Shown: positions 8,270-17,522, counted from the stretch's first letter. The stretch is 64,000 nt of DNA from Neolewinella persica DSM 23188 (GCF_000373105.1 NZ_KB890425.1:1-64000); one strand, 5' to 3'. Notes: generated from the letters alone by a model not told the origin. Made by a program: numbers and translations.

Positions 8270-9457
8270 ATGTTGTTGCGTAAACTATCTCTCTTCGCCT
8301 TTTTCCTCACCCTGAGTCTCAGCACTTTTGCCCAGGGCATAGAATTTTTCCACGGTACCTGGGAAGAAGCCCTGGTCAAAGCCGAAACGGAAGGCAAACT
8401 AATTTTTGTTGATGCCTACACCACTTGGTGTGGTCCCTGTAAGGCGATGAGCGCCAACGTATTTCCGCAAGCTGAGGTAGGCGATGTGTTCAACGCCAAT
8501 TTTATCAACGTGAAACTGGACATGGAAAAGGAAGAGTCTGTGGCCTTCCGGCAAGTCCACCGCGTTCGGGCCTACCCAACCTTATTCTGGATAAACGGCA
8601 AAAACGACGCAGTCCACATGAGTGTTGGTGGAAAACAGGTGGCTCAGCTCATCGCCGTAGCCAATGAAGCCATTGCTAAGCAAGACGATCTGCCGGCCCT
8701 GACGGCTGAATGGGAGGCGGGCGACCATAGCCCAAGCTTAGCCTTCACTTACATCCGCGCGCTCGTCCGCCGGGGAGAGAATCACCTCCGGGTAGCTAAC
8801 GACTACCTCCGCGACCAGCAGGACCTGACGACGAAAGAAAACCTCAACATCATTCAGGTGGCCGCCACCGAAGCCGATAGTCGGATTTTTGACCTGCTGA
8901 TGCAAAACAAGGCAGGAATCGTAGCGCTCAATGGGCAAGAAGCCTTCGATGCTTCCGTCCAACAGGCCGTAAAAGCCACCAAGAAAAAGGCCATGGAGTT
9001 CAAAGACGCTTCTTTGCTCGAAACCGCCGTTAAGAAACTCTCTGCCGTAGACCCCGCCGCCGGTAAATTGCTGGCTCTGGAAGGCGGCTACGAAATGGCC
9101 GCCATTGGTACTGACCTGAAAGCCTTCACCAAGGCCATGAAAAACTACCTCAAAAAAGGGGTGGATGGAGATATGGTCCGGATGCAATCAGTCTATACGG
9201 TCGCCGCAGCATCCAAATTTATCGAAGATCCAAAGGTCCTGGAGATGGCCATTGATGCCGGAGCAACGGCAGCTGCTGCCGATGAAGCCACCGGCTACCA
9301 GCAGTATTATCGCATTGCCGATTTCTTACTAAAGCAGCGTAAAGCCGATATGGCCCTTACCTACGCCAATCGTGCGTTGGAGACCCTGCCCGCCAACAAG
9401 GCCAACTACGAACGGGCGATTCAGGGCTTGATCAAACGCATCGAAGAAGCGAGATAG
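8270..9457 (+). CDS. Secreted thioredoxin-fold protein with helical C-terminal half
   Basis: 395 residues. Residues 1-21 are a signal peptide ending FAQG. A thioredoxin domain follows (about 25-130) with the active site TTWCGPCKAM, i.e. a full CGPC redox pair, and the cis-proline strand VRAYPTLFW. The remaining 260 residues are alanine- and lysine-rich and predicted helical, perhaps TPR-like. It probably acts in the periplasm as a thiol-disulfide oxidoreductase, the helical half binding a partner. The partner is unknown. Confidence 0.85.
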   Translation: MLLRKLSLFAFFLTLSLSTFAQGIEFFHGTWEEALVKAETEGKLIFVDAYTTWCGPCKAMSANVFPQAEVGDVFNANFINVKLDMEKEESVAFRQVHRVRAYPTLFWINGKNDAVHMSVGGKQVAQLIAVANEAIAKQDDLPALTAEWEAGDHSPSLAFTYIRALVRRGENHLRVANDYLRDQQDLTTKENLNIIQVAATEADSRIFDLLMQNKAGIVALNGQEAFDASVQQAVKATKKKAMEFKDASLLETAVKKLSAVDPAAGKLLALEGGYEMAAIGTDLKAFTKAMKNYLKKGVDGDMVRMQSVYTVAAASKFIEDPKVLEMAIDAGATAAAADEATGYQQYYRIADFLLKQRKADMALTYANRALETLPANKANYERAIQGLIKRIEEAR

Positions 9458-9600
9458 TTAGTTCATAGTCTGCAGTTCAATAGTGCGTAGTCTAGTTACG
9501 TGTGTAGGGACTATGAACTTCAGGCTACTTCACTATAGACTATTGAACTACCTACTAGAAACTACTTCACTACCCCACTATTTACGACTAACTACCTGAT
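9458..9600. repeat. Word-repeat inverted element (AGTTCATAGTC words)
   Basis: Fills the gap between the thioredoxin gene and lgt. The left side contains AGTTCATAGTC and CAGTTCAATAGT; the right side contains their complements GACTATGAACT and ACTATTGAACTA, so the strand can fold back. The element reaches to a few bases before the TTG start of lgt and supplies an in-frame TGA at 9597-9599. Confidence 0.65.
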
Positions 9601-9605
9601 ATACC

Positions 9606-10769
9606 TTGTACCCAGACCTCTCCTACCTCTTCCACGACCTGCTCGGCACCGAGCAGGACAACTGGCTCAGCATTTTTAAAACCTTTGGTTTTTTTCTGTT
9701 GTTGGCCTTCCTTGTAGCCGCTCAGTTGCTAAAACTGGAGCTGAAAAGGCGGGAAGCCATCGGCCAGCTGGAGGCGACTACAGTAATGGTCATGCCCGGT
9801 AGCGGCATTACCATCTGGGACTACCTCTTCAACGGGGTGTTCGGGTTTATTCTGGGCTATAAAATTCCCTACGCTATTGCCCATTTTTCTGAATGGCAGC
9901 AAGACGCGGCTGGCGTACTGCTTTCTACCGAAGGTTGGTGGTGGAGCGGCCTGCTCGGGGCGGCGGCTTTCGTAGGTTACTACTACGCGCAGGATAAAAA
10001 GCCTTTGGCCCAAACCGAGGCTTACGAAGCAGACGTTTTTCCCAGTAGTAGGATCGGCCCAATCACAATGATGGCTGCCCTTGGCGGAATTCTGGGTGCG
10101 AAAGCCTTTGCCATTCTTGAGTACATGGACCGGTTTTTGGCTGATCCCTTAGGCGTATTGCTGAGTGGTGATGGGCTGGCGATCTACGGTGGGCTAATTG
10201 GCGGAGCAATTGCTGTTTACCTGTATCTGCGTAAGTACAAGATTAAGCCGATCCCCGTGCTCGATGCCGTGGCTCCTGCCCTCATTGTGGCCTACGGTGT
10301 TGGCCGTATTGGCTGTCAGCTTAGTGGCGACGGGGATTGGGGAAAGGCCGCAGGTGCTCAACCCGATTGGTGGTTCTTACCCGACTGGGTGTGGAGTTTC
10401 CGCTTTCCGCACAATGTTCTGGGCCGCGGCGAGGTCATCCCCGGCTGTGATTTGGAGTATTGCACGCAGTTGGCCGAAGGCGTGCACCCCACCTCTGTTT
10501 ACGAAACGGTGATGGCCTTCACCATCGGAGCCATTCTTTGGTCGCTGCGCAAGCGGCTGACCAGCCTACCGGGCCTTTTGTTTTCGATCTACCTTTTCCT
10601 CAATGGTGTTGAGCGCTTCTTTATTGAGTTCGCACGTATCAACGACCGGTACGATGTGCTGGGCATTCCATTAAGTCAGGCCCAGATTATCGCCATCTGC
10701 TTCATGCTGGCGGGCTTGGTTTCCGGGTGGTGGTTCATCAGAAGGGCGCGGACGCAGGATGCAGGGTAA
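9606..10769 (+). CDS. lgt: Prolipoprotein diacylglyceryl transferase
   Basis: 387 residues; transfers diacylglycerol to the lipobox cysteine of prolipoproteins in the inner membrane. Several transmembrane helices are evident. The Lgt signature appears as VAYGVGRIGCQLSGDGDWG near residue 233, and HPTSVYE and FLNGVERFFIEFARIN follow. The start is TTG at 9606: MYPDLSYLFHDLLGT is typical for Bacteroidota Lgt, no ATG precedes it, and an in-frame TGA lies at 9597. The last residues (RRARTQDAG) are encoded by a copy of the dispersed GC-rich word, so the C-terminus looks repeat-derived. Confidence 0.93.
   Translation: MYPDLSYLFHDLLGTEQDNWLSIFKTFGFFLLLAFLVAAQLLKLELKRREAIGQLEATTVMVMPGSGITIWDYLFNGVFGFILGYKIPYAIAHFSEWQQDAAGVLLSTEGWWWSGLLGAAAFVGYYYAQDKKPLAQTEAYEADVFPSSRIGPITMMAALGGILGAKAFAILEYMDRFLADPLGVLLSGDGLAIYGGLIGGAIAVYLYLRKYKIKPIPVLDAVAPALIVAYGVGRIGCQLSGDGDWGKAAGAQPDWWFLPDWVWSFRFPHNVLGRGEVIPGCDLEYCTQLAEGVHPTSVYETVMAFTIGAILWSLRKRLTSLPGLLFSIYLFLNGVERFFIEFARINDRYDVLGIPLSQAQIIAICFMLAGLVSGWWFIRRARTQDAG
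10744..10765 (-). repeat. Dispersed GC-rich word, copy 3 (3' end of lgt)
   Basis: The complement reads CCTGCATCCTGCGTCCGCGC plus CC. It covers the last codons of lgt; the stop follows at 10767-10769. Confidence 0.65.
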
Positions 10770-10800
10770 GGGTGTAAAGAAGCAAAGGGAGGCGCTGTTG

Positions 10801-10851
10801 TTCCCCGGTACTTGTGCCGGTTGATTAAAATAAGGCACAAGCACCAGGGAA
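10801..10851. repeat. TTCCCCGG hairpin element, copy 1
   Basis: TTCCCCGGTACTTGTGCC (10801-10818) pairs with GGCACAAGCACCAGGGAA (10834-10851) with two mismatches. It is related to the perfect hairpin at 51292-51348, which shares the TTCCCCGG outer end but has a different inner word. It lies between lgt and the next gene and may affect transcript ends. Confidence 0.65.
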
Positions 10852-10877
10852 TAAACTTCTATCTTACTAAACCTACT

Positions 10878-11486
10878 ATGAAATACTGGATCAACAGGAC
10901 TCCCAAAGAGCATACCTTCATTGTCCACGCTGATAAGAAGATTTATCGCCTTCGGGCAAAGCCCGAGGAAATAATCGATATCCGCCAACAATTGGACAAA
11001 GGTCGTGTCAACGATAAATTTATGGGCGTGCCGGAAAGCTACCTGCGCTACGTCGAATTCCAGGAGACGGAACCGGTCCTAAGTTTACACTACGGAAAGG
11101 AGACAGAAGATAAGATCCTGGTTTCAGATCTACCACTCCGCCGGGAAATATTCGAATACTTCCGGGCACATACAGGCGAGCACACCTATGAGGCTAAAAG
11201 GAAAACCCTCTTTGCGAGAATTCGTAAACCGGGTATTGCCCTGCTGGTCCTCTTAATTTTTGGAGGGGGTGTTGCTTTTTTTATCCGGGAAGCCATGCAG
11301 GGTAATTACTACACCGTTGAAGGTAGTAACCCTGGGATAATGGGCCTGTTTATCGGTCTGGCGGAATTAGGCGTAGTGTTCAATGCGCTTATCTTTTTGC
11401 CACTTACCGGACTTTGCCTTTACCTGATGATGCGGGCATCGGAGAAGAATGGGGTGGTGGAGCGAATTTTGTATAAGAGATATTGA
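10878..11486 (+). CDS. Membrane protein of unknown function
   Basis: 202 residues from ATG 10878 (MKYWINRTPKEHTFIVHADK). About 115 residues of soluble, charged sequence are followed by two hydrophobic segments (near 122-140 and 162-185) and a basic tail ending RILYKRY. I do not recognise the family. The upstream open part of the frame includes the hairpin element and is excluded. Confidence 0.7.
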   Translation: MKYWINRTPKEHTFIVHADKKIYRLRAKPEEIIDIRQQLDKGRVNDKFMGVPESYLRYVEFQETEPVLSLHYGKETEDKILVSDLPLRREIFEYFRAHTGEHTYEAKRKTLFARIRKPGIALLVLLIFGGGVAFFIREAMQGNYYTVEGSNPGIMGLFIGLAELGVVFNALIFLPLTGLCLYLMMRASEKNGVVERILYKRY

Positions 11487-11516
11487 AGTGCTTTCTCATT
11501 ACACCCCAGTGTAAAC

Positions 11517-11524
11517 TATCTTTG
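11517..11524 (+). promoter_or_regulatory. -7 box of purQ
   Basis: TATCTTTG is an exact TAnnTTTG match 23 bp before the purQ ATG. Confidence 0.65.
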
Positions 11525-11547
11525 CCGCTTACAAACTCCCCCCAACG

Positions 11548-12261
11548 ATGAAATTTGGCGTAATCCTCTTTCCCGGCAGTAACTGCGACGACGACATGGT
11601 ACACGTACTCGGTACCGTTATGGGCCGCGAAACAGTTAAACTGTGGCACAAAGACAAGCACGCCCTGGATGACTTTACGACCGACGACTGCGTCATCGTT
11701 CCTGGTGGGTTCAGCTACGGCGACTACGTCCGTGCCGGAGCCGTAGCCCGCTTCAGCCCCATCATGGAATCGGTCATTGATTTCGCTAACCGGGGAGGTT
11801 ACGTCTTTGGCATCTGCAACGGTTTCCAGATCCTCTGCGAAGCTCACCTGCTACCTGGCGCGTTGCTACGTAACCGCGACCAGAAATTCATCGCCAAAAA
11901 CTGCTACCTCCGCACTGAGACAAGCAACAGTGCCGTTACTTCTGCTTTGGAAGTTGGTGACGTGATCAACATCCCCATCGCCCACGCCGAAGGTCGTTAC
12001 TACGCTGATGAAGAAACCATCGCTGGCCTAATCGCCAACGACCAGATTCTCTTCCGTTACACCGACGCCACCGGAGAAGCGACGCCGGAGGCCAACATCA
12101 ACGGCAGTATCCAAAACATCGCGGGTATCTGTAATGCCGGCCGTAATGTATTCGGTATGATGCCTCATCCGGAGCGCGCCAGCGAAGCACTTGTGGGTAA
12201 TACCGACGGCCGGGCCATCTTTGCCGGGATGATTGAGGTAATTGAGGGGGCTACAGTTTAA
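11548..12261 (+). CDS. purQ: Phosphoribosylformylglycinamidine synthase, glutaminase subunit
   Basis: 237 residues, class I glutamine amidotransferase. It supplies ammonia to PurL in step 4 of purine synthesis. Visible: N-terminal GVILFPGSNCDDD, oxyanion region VPGGFSYGDY, catalytic Cys90 in FGICNGFQILCEA, and the His-Glu pair in GMMPHPERASE. The presence of a stand-alone PurQ implies a small PurL rather than the large fused enzyme. purL and purS are not in the window. Confidence 0.95.
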   Translation: MKFGVILFPGSNCDDDMVHVLGTVMGRETVKLWHKDKHALDDFTTDDCVIVPGGFSYGDYVRAGAVARFSPIMESVIDFANRGGYVFGICNGFQILCEAHLLPGALLRNRDQKFIAKNCYLRTETSNSAVTSALEVGDVINIPIAHAEGRYYADEETIAGLIANDQILFRYTDATGEATPEANINGSIQNIAGICNAGRNVFGMMPHPERASEALVGNTDGRAIFAGMIEVIEGATV

Positions 12262-12385
12262 GCCGGTTCTCAAAAAAACGAGTGCGATGTCGAACTGCTT
12301 TAAAGGAGACGTCGAAGGTTTTACCTCACTAACGCCTTACCTGTACAGGACAGCCCTTATGATAGAATGATATAACTTACCCTTC

Positions 12386-14104
12386 ATGAGTTATAAAGAT
12401 CAAAACACCTACGACGCCATCGTCATTGGTACCGGAATATCCGGCGGAATGGCGGCCATGGAACTCTGTCGAAAGGGCCTGAAAACCCTGGTGCTGGAGC
12501 GCGGCCGGGACATCAAGCACGGCGATTACCCTACGGCAAATCTGGATAAATGGGAATTGCCCCACCAAGGGCGAATTCCTGAAGAGGAGCAAGCCCGCGA
12601 CTATAAATACCTCAGCCGGAAGAGCTACATCATGGAGCAGGGAGGCATCAATCACTTTGTCAAAGACAGCGAGCATCCTTACACCGAGAAGAAGCGTTTT
12701 GACTGGATCCGGGCGTACCAGACCGGGGGACGTAGCCTGGTGTGGGGCCGGCAGTGTTACCAGCTGAGTGACCTGGATTTTACCGCCAACGCCCGGGAGG
12801 GTGTCGGCGTCGACTGGCCCATCCGATACAAAGACCTGAAACCCTGGTACGACTACGCGACCAGATTCGTCGGCGTGTCTGGCCGGGCCGAAGGCCTGGC
12901 GCACTTACCCGACGGCCCCTTCCAACCGCCGATGGAGCTTAATTGTGTCGAGGCCCACCTACGTGACCGCGTCAAAGCGACTTTGGGTGGTCGGGTGGTG
13001 ACCGAAGGGCGGGTCGCTCACCTGACGGCCTACGACCCCGACGTCAACCTCGGTACCCGCGGCAACTGCCAGTACCGTAATCTTTGCCGCCGCGGCTGTC
13101 CCTATGGCGGCTATTACAGCAGTAACTCCGGCCCGATCCCGGTGGCTGAGGCTACTGGTAACATGACCCTGGTCAATGGCGCTGCCGTACGGGAAATTAT
13201 CTACGATGCGGATAAAAAGCGGGCCACCGGTGTCCGGGTAAAACTGACGGAGACGGGGACTGAAACGGAATACTTCACTAAGGGCGTGATTTTCCTCTGC
13301 GCCTCTGCGCTCAACTCCGCCGCCATCCTGTTGGCCAGCAAGTCGGACACCCAGCCCAACGGGCTGGGAAACGACAATGACCAGGTGGGGCGCAACGTTA
13401 TGGACCATCACCACAGCGTTGGTGCCAACGGACAGTTGGAGGGTTTTGAAGACAAATACTATAAAGGTAAGAAGCCCAACGGCTTCTACATTCCTCGTTT
13501 TGTTAACCTTGGTGACCGAGATAGCAAGCGGGATTACCTTCGGGGCTTCGGCTACCAGGGCGGCGGTAGCCGCCGCAATTGGCAACGGCTGGTCCGGGAA
13601 CTCTCCGTTGCTCCAGGACCAGCACTAAAAGAAGCCCTCGCCGAACCCGGCGGTTGGAGCATTGGCATGTCCGGTTTCGGAGAATCCCTGCCTAATCCCA
13701 ATAACCGCGTCACCCTCAACTACGACAAACTCGACGCCGACGGACTACCCACCCTGATCATGGACGTCGCCTTCGGCGAAAACGAGACTGCGATGCGTAA
13801 GGACATGAAAACCTACGCCATGGAAATGCTGGAAGCCGCCGGGGCTAAAAACATTAGTCCCTTCGAGCAGGAAGTCTATCCCGGCTATTCCATCCATGAA
13901 ATGGGGTCAGCGCGCATGGGCCGTGACCCCAAGACCAGCGTACTCAATGCCCACAACCAGGTATGGAACTGTCAAAACCTCTACGTGACCGACGGTGCGG
14001 CAATGACCAGTGCCAGTTGCGTTAATCCCAGCCTTACTTATTTGGCATTAACTGCCAGGGCGGCGGACCATGCAGTGGAGAGTTTGAATCGGCGGGATAT
14101 TTAG
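12386..14104 (+). CDS. GMC-family oxidoreductase (FAD)
   Basis: 572 residues. An N-terminal dinucleotide-binding site (YDAIVIGTGISGGMAAMELC) binds FAD, followed by LVLERGRD. Then GGRSLVWGRQCYQLSD, a cysteine-rich stretch RGNCQYRNLCRRGCPYGGYYS, VIFLCASALNSAAILL, and the C-terminal GMC region with HEMGSARMGRDPKTSVLNAHNQVWNC then VTDGAAMTSASCVNPSLTYLALTARAA. The HEMGSARMG motif places it in the GMC subgroup close to gluconate/sorbosone-type dehydrogenases. Substrate unknown, probably a sugar or polyol. Confidence 0.88.
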   Translation: MSYKDQNTYDAIVIGTGISGGMAAMELCRKGLKTLVLERGRDIKHGDYPTANLDKWELPHQGRIPEEEQARDYKYLSRKSYIMEQGGINHFVKDSEHPYTEKKRFDWIRAYQTGGRSLVWGRQCYQLSDLDFTANAREGVGVDWPIRYKDLKPWYDYATRFVGVSGRAEGLAHLPDGPFQPPMELNCVEAHLRDRVKATLGGRVVTEGRVAHLTAYDPDVNLGTRGNCQYRNLCRRGCPYGGYYSSNSGPIPVAEATGNMTLVNGAAVREIIYDADKKRATGVRVKLTETGTETEYFTKGVIFLCASALNSAAILLASKSDTQPNGLGNDNDQVGRNVMDHHHSVGANGQLEGFEDKYYKGKKPNGFYIPRFVNLGDRDSKRDYLRGFGYQGGGSRRNWQRLVRELSVAPGPALKEALAEPGGWSIGMSGFGESLPNPNNRVTLNYDKLDADGLPTLIMDVAFGENETAMRKDMKTYAMEMLEAAGAKNISPFEQEVYPGYSIHEMGSARMGRDPKTSVLNAHNQVWNCQNLYVTDGAAMTSASCVNPSLTYLALTARAADHAVESLNRRDI

Positions 14105-14582
14105 GGCGCGCGCGGAGCGAATACTCAATTGTTACCTTGGACGAAGTCCTGGGTAACGAACAACCGGTATCTGGATATGTCGCGTAGCGCTACGGTATAC
14201 CCACAAGTTTACATTAGCGATCCAGACCGCCGTTTCACACCTCCGGGGGCTCGCGGCTGCGCCAGCTCGACACCTCGGAGGCGTAAAATCATGGACTGTG
14301 AGGGACTATTTAAAGAAGAGTATAGACCATAGCGCGCAGCGTCGTCAGAGTTTTCTGGAGTTAACTATATGTTAGAACGGCGTGTAAATATTTGTCCCAG
14401 GCAATTCCAGAAGTAATCGCTCTGCGACATAGTTTCAGGTGACAACGTGATATCCACAACCCCCCTTGCTCCTTAAACCCTTTTCCTGCACCCGCGTCCT
14501 CCGCCAAAAAAACTTACCGAATCGCGACAAAAACCCGGTGTTTTTCAACAACAAAGGCAAGTTGATTTATCTTTATAAAGTA
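14105..14582. other. Intergenic region after the first GMC gene
   Basis: About 480 bp. It includes a perfect 12 bp palindrome CGTAGCGCTACG at 14183-14194, a weak hairpin around 14145-14157, a degenerate dispersed-word copy at 14485-14505, and TATCTTTA at 14568-14575, a possible -7 box only 7 bp before the next ATG. No supported gene. Confidence 0.5.
14485..14505 (+). repeat. Dispersed GC-rich word, degenerate copy 4
   Basis: CCTGCACCCGCGTCCTCCGC followed by CAAAAAA. It differs from the consensus at several central bases but keeps both ends and the A-run also seen after copies at 712 and 57093. Confidence 0.5.
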
Positions 14583-15242
14583 ATGCAACCTCGCCACTAC
14601 TCCCAAACCTACCGCCGCCTCCGAGACCTCGATCCCGAGGATTACCAGCGCATCATCCGAATGTACGAGGAACGGGAGGACGAGATCGGACGGCTCGACG
14701 TACTGGAAAATTTCGAACTCACCGTCTACTACGTCAATGCACTTTTTGCCACCGGTGCTTACCGCCAGCACCTGATGATGGTGGACCTGGTGATTGAAGG
14801 AAGCATACGCCACAGCATCCAGGAGGTGGACGACATTGAAGGCGACGTTTTCGAATACCTTCTTTTCCAAAAAGGGGCCAGTGCCTACCGCCTGCGGGAT
14901 TTTGCGTTAACCACCCACATTGCCAGAGAGCTTATTCGGATAAACCCTAAAAGGGATCACTACGCTCGTTTTCTCCGGATTGCGTTGTTCAAAAGCCGGC
15001 CACGCCTGCTCCAGTTTGGCCGCGCCAGTTTCATCCTGTGCATTTTGTTGGCTGCATTTATGATCACCGTCAACCTGATCGTTATTGCCAATTTTCAACC
15101 GATATATGAGCAGCCGGTACGTATGGCTACCCTTGCCGTTTTTGGGGGTGGTTGCATTGCGCTTATGGCGACTTACGGCTTCGCGTATTGGCGTGCGCAT
15201 TGGGAAGCTTTCGGTTTTCAACGGCAACAACCGAACAAATAG
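14583..15242 (+). CDS. Two-helix membrane protein of unknown function
   Basis: 219 residues from ATG 14583 (MQPRHYSQTYRRLRDLDPED). The first 150 residues are charged and helical, possibly TPR-like (VLENFELTVYYVNALFATG, HIARELIRINPKRDHYARFL). Two transmembrane segments follow (near 150-170 and 182-202), then a short basic tail. The upstream open frame contains a dispersed-word copy and is excluded. Family not recognised. Confidence 0.7.
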   Translation: MQPRHYSQTYRRLRDLDPEDYQRIIRMYEEREDEIGRLDVLENFELTVYYVNALFATGAYRQHLMMVDLVIEGSIRHSIQEVDDIEGDVFEYLLFQKGASAYRLRDFALTTHIARELIRINPKRDHYARFLRIALFKSRPRLLQFGRASFILCILLAAFMITVNLIVIANFQPIYEQPVRMATLAVFGGGCIALMATYGFAYWRAHWEAFGFQRQQPNK

Positions 15243-15331
15243 CTTAAATTGACGCTAGAATTAATATAGAGCACACAGGAATACGCTAACTTGTGGTCTG
15301 AACTTACCTTGTAAATTAAACTTAGCAAAAA

Positions 15332-16237
15332 ATGAGCAAACCCACCTTAGTAATCCTTGCCGCAGGTATGGGCAGCCGGTACGGCGGCCTCAAGCAAATT
15401 GACGGTGTTGGCCCCAGCGAAGAAGGCATCATCGAATACTCCATTTACGACGCTATTCGCGCCGGCTTCGGAAAAGTAGTTTTTGTCATTCGTAAAGATA
15501 TTGAAGCCCCATTCCGGGAAAAATTCGACGGTAAGTTTGGCGATCAGATCGAAGTGGCCTACGCCTTTCAGGGTATGGACAGCTTTGTTCCGTCTGACGT
15601 AGACTATACCAAACGCGAAAAGCCATGGGGTACTACCCATGCGATGCTCGTAGCCAAAGACGTTTGTAACGAACCTTTTGCCGTCATCAACGCGGACGAC
15701 TACTACGGCGTCAAGGGCTTTCAGAAAATGGCCTCTTTTCTGGTGGCTGAAGCCAGCCCGGAACTGTTCAGCATGTGCGGCTACGTCCTACACCGTACGC
15801 TTTCCGATCACGGTACAGTCAACCGGGGTGTTGCCGTAGTTGCCGAAGATTACCTCCTTAAAGACGTGAACGAACGGTTGAAAATTCAGCGGGGTGAAGA
15901 CAAAAAAGTATCCTACCTTGGTGAGGATGGACACCGGTATGAATTGAGCGATAACGACGTCGTTTCCATGAATTTCTGGGGCTTCCATCCCTCGATTTTC
16001 GAGACCATTGAAAAAGGATTTGCCGAATTTGCGCGGGCCAACAAAGACAATCCACGTGCGGAATACCTCATTCCAGAACTCGTTGATGGAATGATTAAAG
16101 ACGGTTCCGCTAAAGTGAAAGTTTTGGTAACTGACGACAAATGGTACGGGGTAACTTACCAGGAAGATAAGCCGAAGGTGCAGGAAGCTTTTGCGTTTTT
16201 GGTTGCGGAGAATACTTACCCCAGTCCGCTATTTTAG
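15332..16237 (+). CDS. Nucleotidyltransferase, sugar-nucleotide pyrophosphorylase-like
   Basis: 301 residues. The N-terminus LVILAAGMGSRYGGLKQIDG is the NTP-transferase signature GxGxRxxxxK, and the central AVINADDYYG provides the metal-binding aspartate. Such enzymes join a sugar-1-phosphate to an NTP. The remaining two thirds (NFWGFHPSIFETIEKGF, DDKWYGVTYQEDKP) match a Bacteroidota group annotated only as nucleotidyltransferase. The sugar cannot be told from sequence. It ends just before a large inverted repeat. Confidence 0.85.
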   Translation: MSKPTLVILAAGMGSRYGGLKQIDGVGPSEEGIIEYSIYDAIRAGFGKVVFVIRKDIEAPFREKFDGKFGDQIEVAYAFQGMDSFVPSDVDYTKREKPWGTTHAMLVAKDVCNEPFAVINADDYYGVKGFQKMASFLVAEASPELFSMCGYVLHRTLSDHGTVNRGVAVVAEDYLLKDVNERLKIQRGEDKKVSYLGEDGHRYELSDNDVVSMNFWGFHPSIFETIEKGFAEFARANKDNPRAEYLIPELVDGMIKDGSAKVKVLVTDDKWYGVTYQEDKPKVQEAFAFLVAENTYPSPLF

Positions 16238-16557
16238 TCTAATAACGCGAATCAAGAGCTAAAATAAGTACTTAACTGTTGAAACAGTCGCGTCAGCAAT
16301 CAAATGACGAATAATTGAAGGAGAAAATAATTGAACGGTACTTGCGGTAGCGTATTTTTTCCTTCAATTATTCTCTCACTCAATTATTAGCTGAATCCCA
16401 AGCTAGTTGTAAAGTAAAAAGACTCACTTTAGCTCTTGACTCGCGTTTAATAGTTGAAAGTCAAATAGTCGCTACCGCAAAAGGAGTTCGCTATCGCTCG
16501 TAAGAGAGGTAGTAGCCTCACAAGCGGAAAGCGGGCATCTTACACGGGGCTACAAGA
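16238..16557. repeat. Nested inverted-repeat region between convergent genes
   Basis: About 320 bp with no gene. GCGAATCAAGAGCTAAA near 16247-16263 pairs with TTTAGCTCTTGACTCGC near 16429-16445 (one mismatch). Inside, AATAATTGAAGGAG near 16310 pairs with CCTTCAATTATT near 16361. The centre holds ACGGTACTTGCGGTAGC, the end module of the shared core family. A second, inverted GCTACCGC lies at 16471. It sits between the nucleotidyltransferase and sseA, both reading towards it. Confidence 0.75.
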
Positions 16558-17397
16558 CTATGCTTCCGGCCTAAGGCTGGTAAGCCATTCACTCCAACTC
16601 CCCGGGTAAAGCCCCGGCATTTCGCCAAAAGCGTAGGTATAGGCGAGAATATTGTGGCAGGCGGTAACGCCCGAACCGCAGTAGAAAACATTCTGATCCG
16701 CTTCGTCGACAAGTTCGGCGAAGCGGATTTTTAGTTTTTCCCGGGACTTGAACTTGCCGTCGTGGAGATTCTCGGGCCAGGGTAGGTTGATGGCACCGGA
16801 AATATGGCCGGCAACGGGGTCAATGGGTTCCTCTTCGCCGCGGTAGCGGGGAGCTGTACGGGAGTCGATCAGGCGTTGGGCCGGGTTTTTCCGCATATTG
16901 TCGACTTGGGCGCGGTCGCAGGTGCGAAATATAGGCTTAGAAGCAAGGTGTGATGCGGCGGATACTTCCGGAAAAGCCGGTGCGCGCTCTCCCGTTTCAA
17001 GTGGTTTTCCGGCAGCTTCCCAGGCCTGGAACCCGCCGTCGAGTACGGCAACGGCTTCGTGATCGAGGGCGCGCAGCATCCACCAGAGGCGGGCGGCGAT
17101 GCCGCCACCCTTATCGTCATAGCAGATCACCTGGGTGGTGGGCTTCAGGCCATAGGTGCTGATTCGTCGGGCAAAGTCCGCCATATCCGGCAATGGGTGC
17201 CGACCGGTTTTACCGGGGATGATCTCACCGGAAAGGTCCCGGTCGAGGTGCAGGTAATAGGCACCGGGAAGGTGGCCGGCCAGGTAGGCTTCAAAGCCGA
17301 ATTGTGGCGCGAAGAGATCGTGGCGGCAATCGAAAATCAGTCGGTCAGCAGCGGGGAGGTTGGCCAGCTCTGCAACGGAAATAATGGTGGTGTGCAT
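16558..17397 (-). CDS. sseA: Sulfurtransferase with two rhodanese domains
   Basis: 279 residues, two tandem rhodanese domains as in thiosulfate or 3-mercaptopyruvate sulfurtransferases. The first (about 1-125) contains FDCRHDL and VICYDDKGGGIAARLWWMLR but no catalytic cysteine loop, as usual. The second carries the active-site loop FYCGSGVTACHNI with the catalytic cysteine near residue 239. CGSGVTA is closer to the mercaptopyruvate sulfurtransferase type (CGTGVTA), though substrate preference is not certain. A CAAAGTTA box (TAACTTTG on the coding strand) lies 5 bp upstream of the ATG. Confidence 0.9.
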   Translation of the reverse strand: MHTTIISVAELANLPAADRLIFDCRHDLFAPQFGFEAYLAGHLPGAYYLHLDRDLSGEIIPGKTGRHPLPDMADFARRISTYGLKPTTQVICYDDKGGGIAARLWWMLRALDHEAVAVLDGGFQAWEAAGKPLETGERAPAFPEVSAASHLASKPIFRTCDRAQVDNMRKNPAQRLIDSRTAPRYRGEEEPIDPVAGHISGAINLPWPENLHDGKFKSREKLKIRFAELVDEADQNVFYCGSGVTACHNILAYTYAFGEMPGLYPGSWSEWLTSLRPEA

Positions 17398-17448
17398 TGG
17401 TCAAAGTTAGTTACTAACTGGAGATTTGGTCCATCATATACATATAAT

Positions 17449-17486
17449 AAAGAAGCAAGCACATTTACAAATGTGCTTGCTTCTTT
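17449..17486 (-). terminator. Perfect 18 bp hairpin terminator
   Basis: AAAGAAGCAAGCACATTT (17449-17466) and its exact complement (17469-17486) are separated by two bases. It lies just beyond the end of the DUF302 gene (17523) and before the sseA start, so it most likely terminates the DUF302 transcript. Confidence 0.85.
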
Positions 17487-17522
17487 GACGAGAGAGAATG
17501 TCGGAACTTATCAGCGGAAGCT

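Noticed and set aside
14129-14332. 67-codon plus-strand frame
   Set aside because: Composition and palindromes point to noncoding sequence; no motif or plausible start context.
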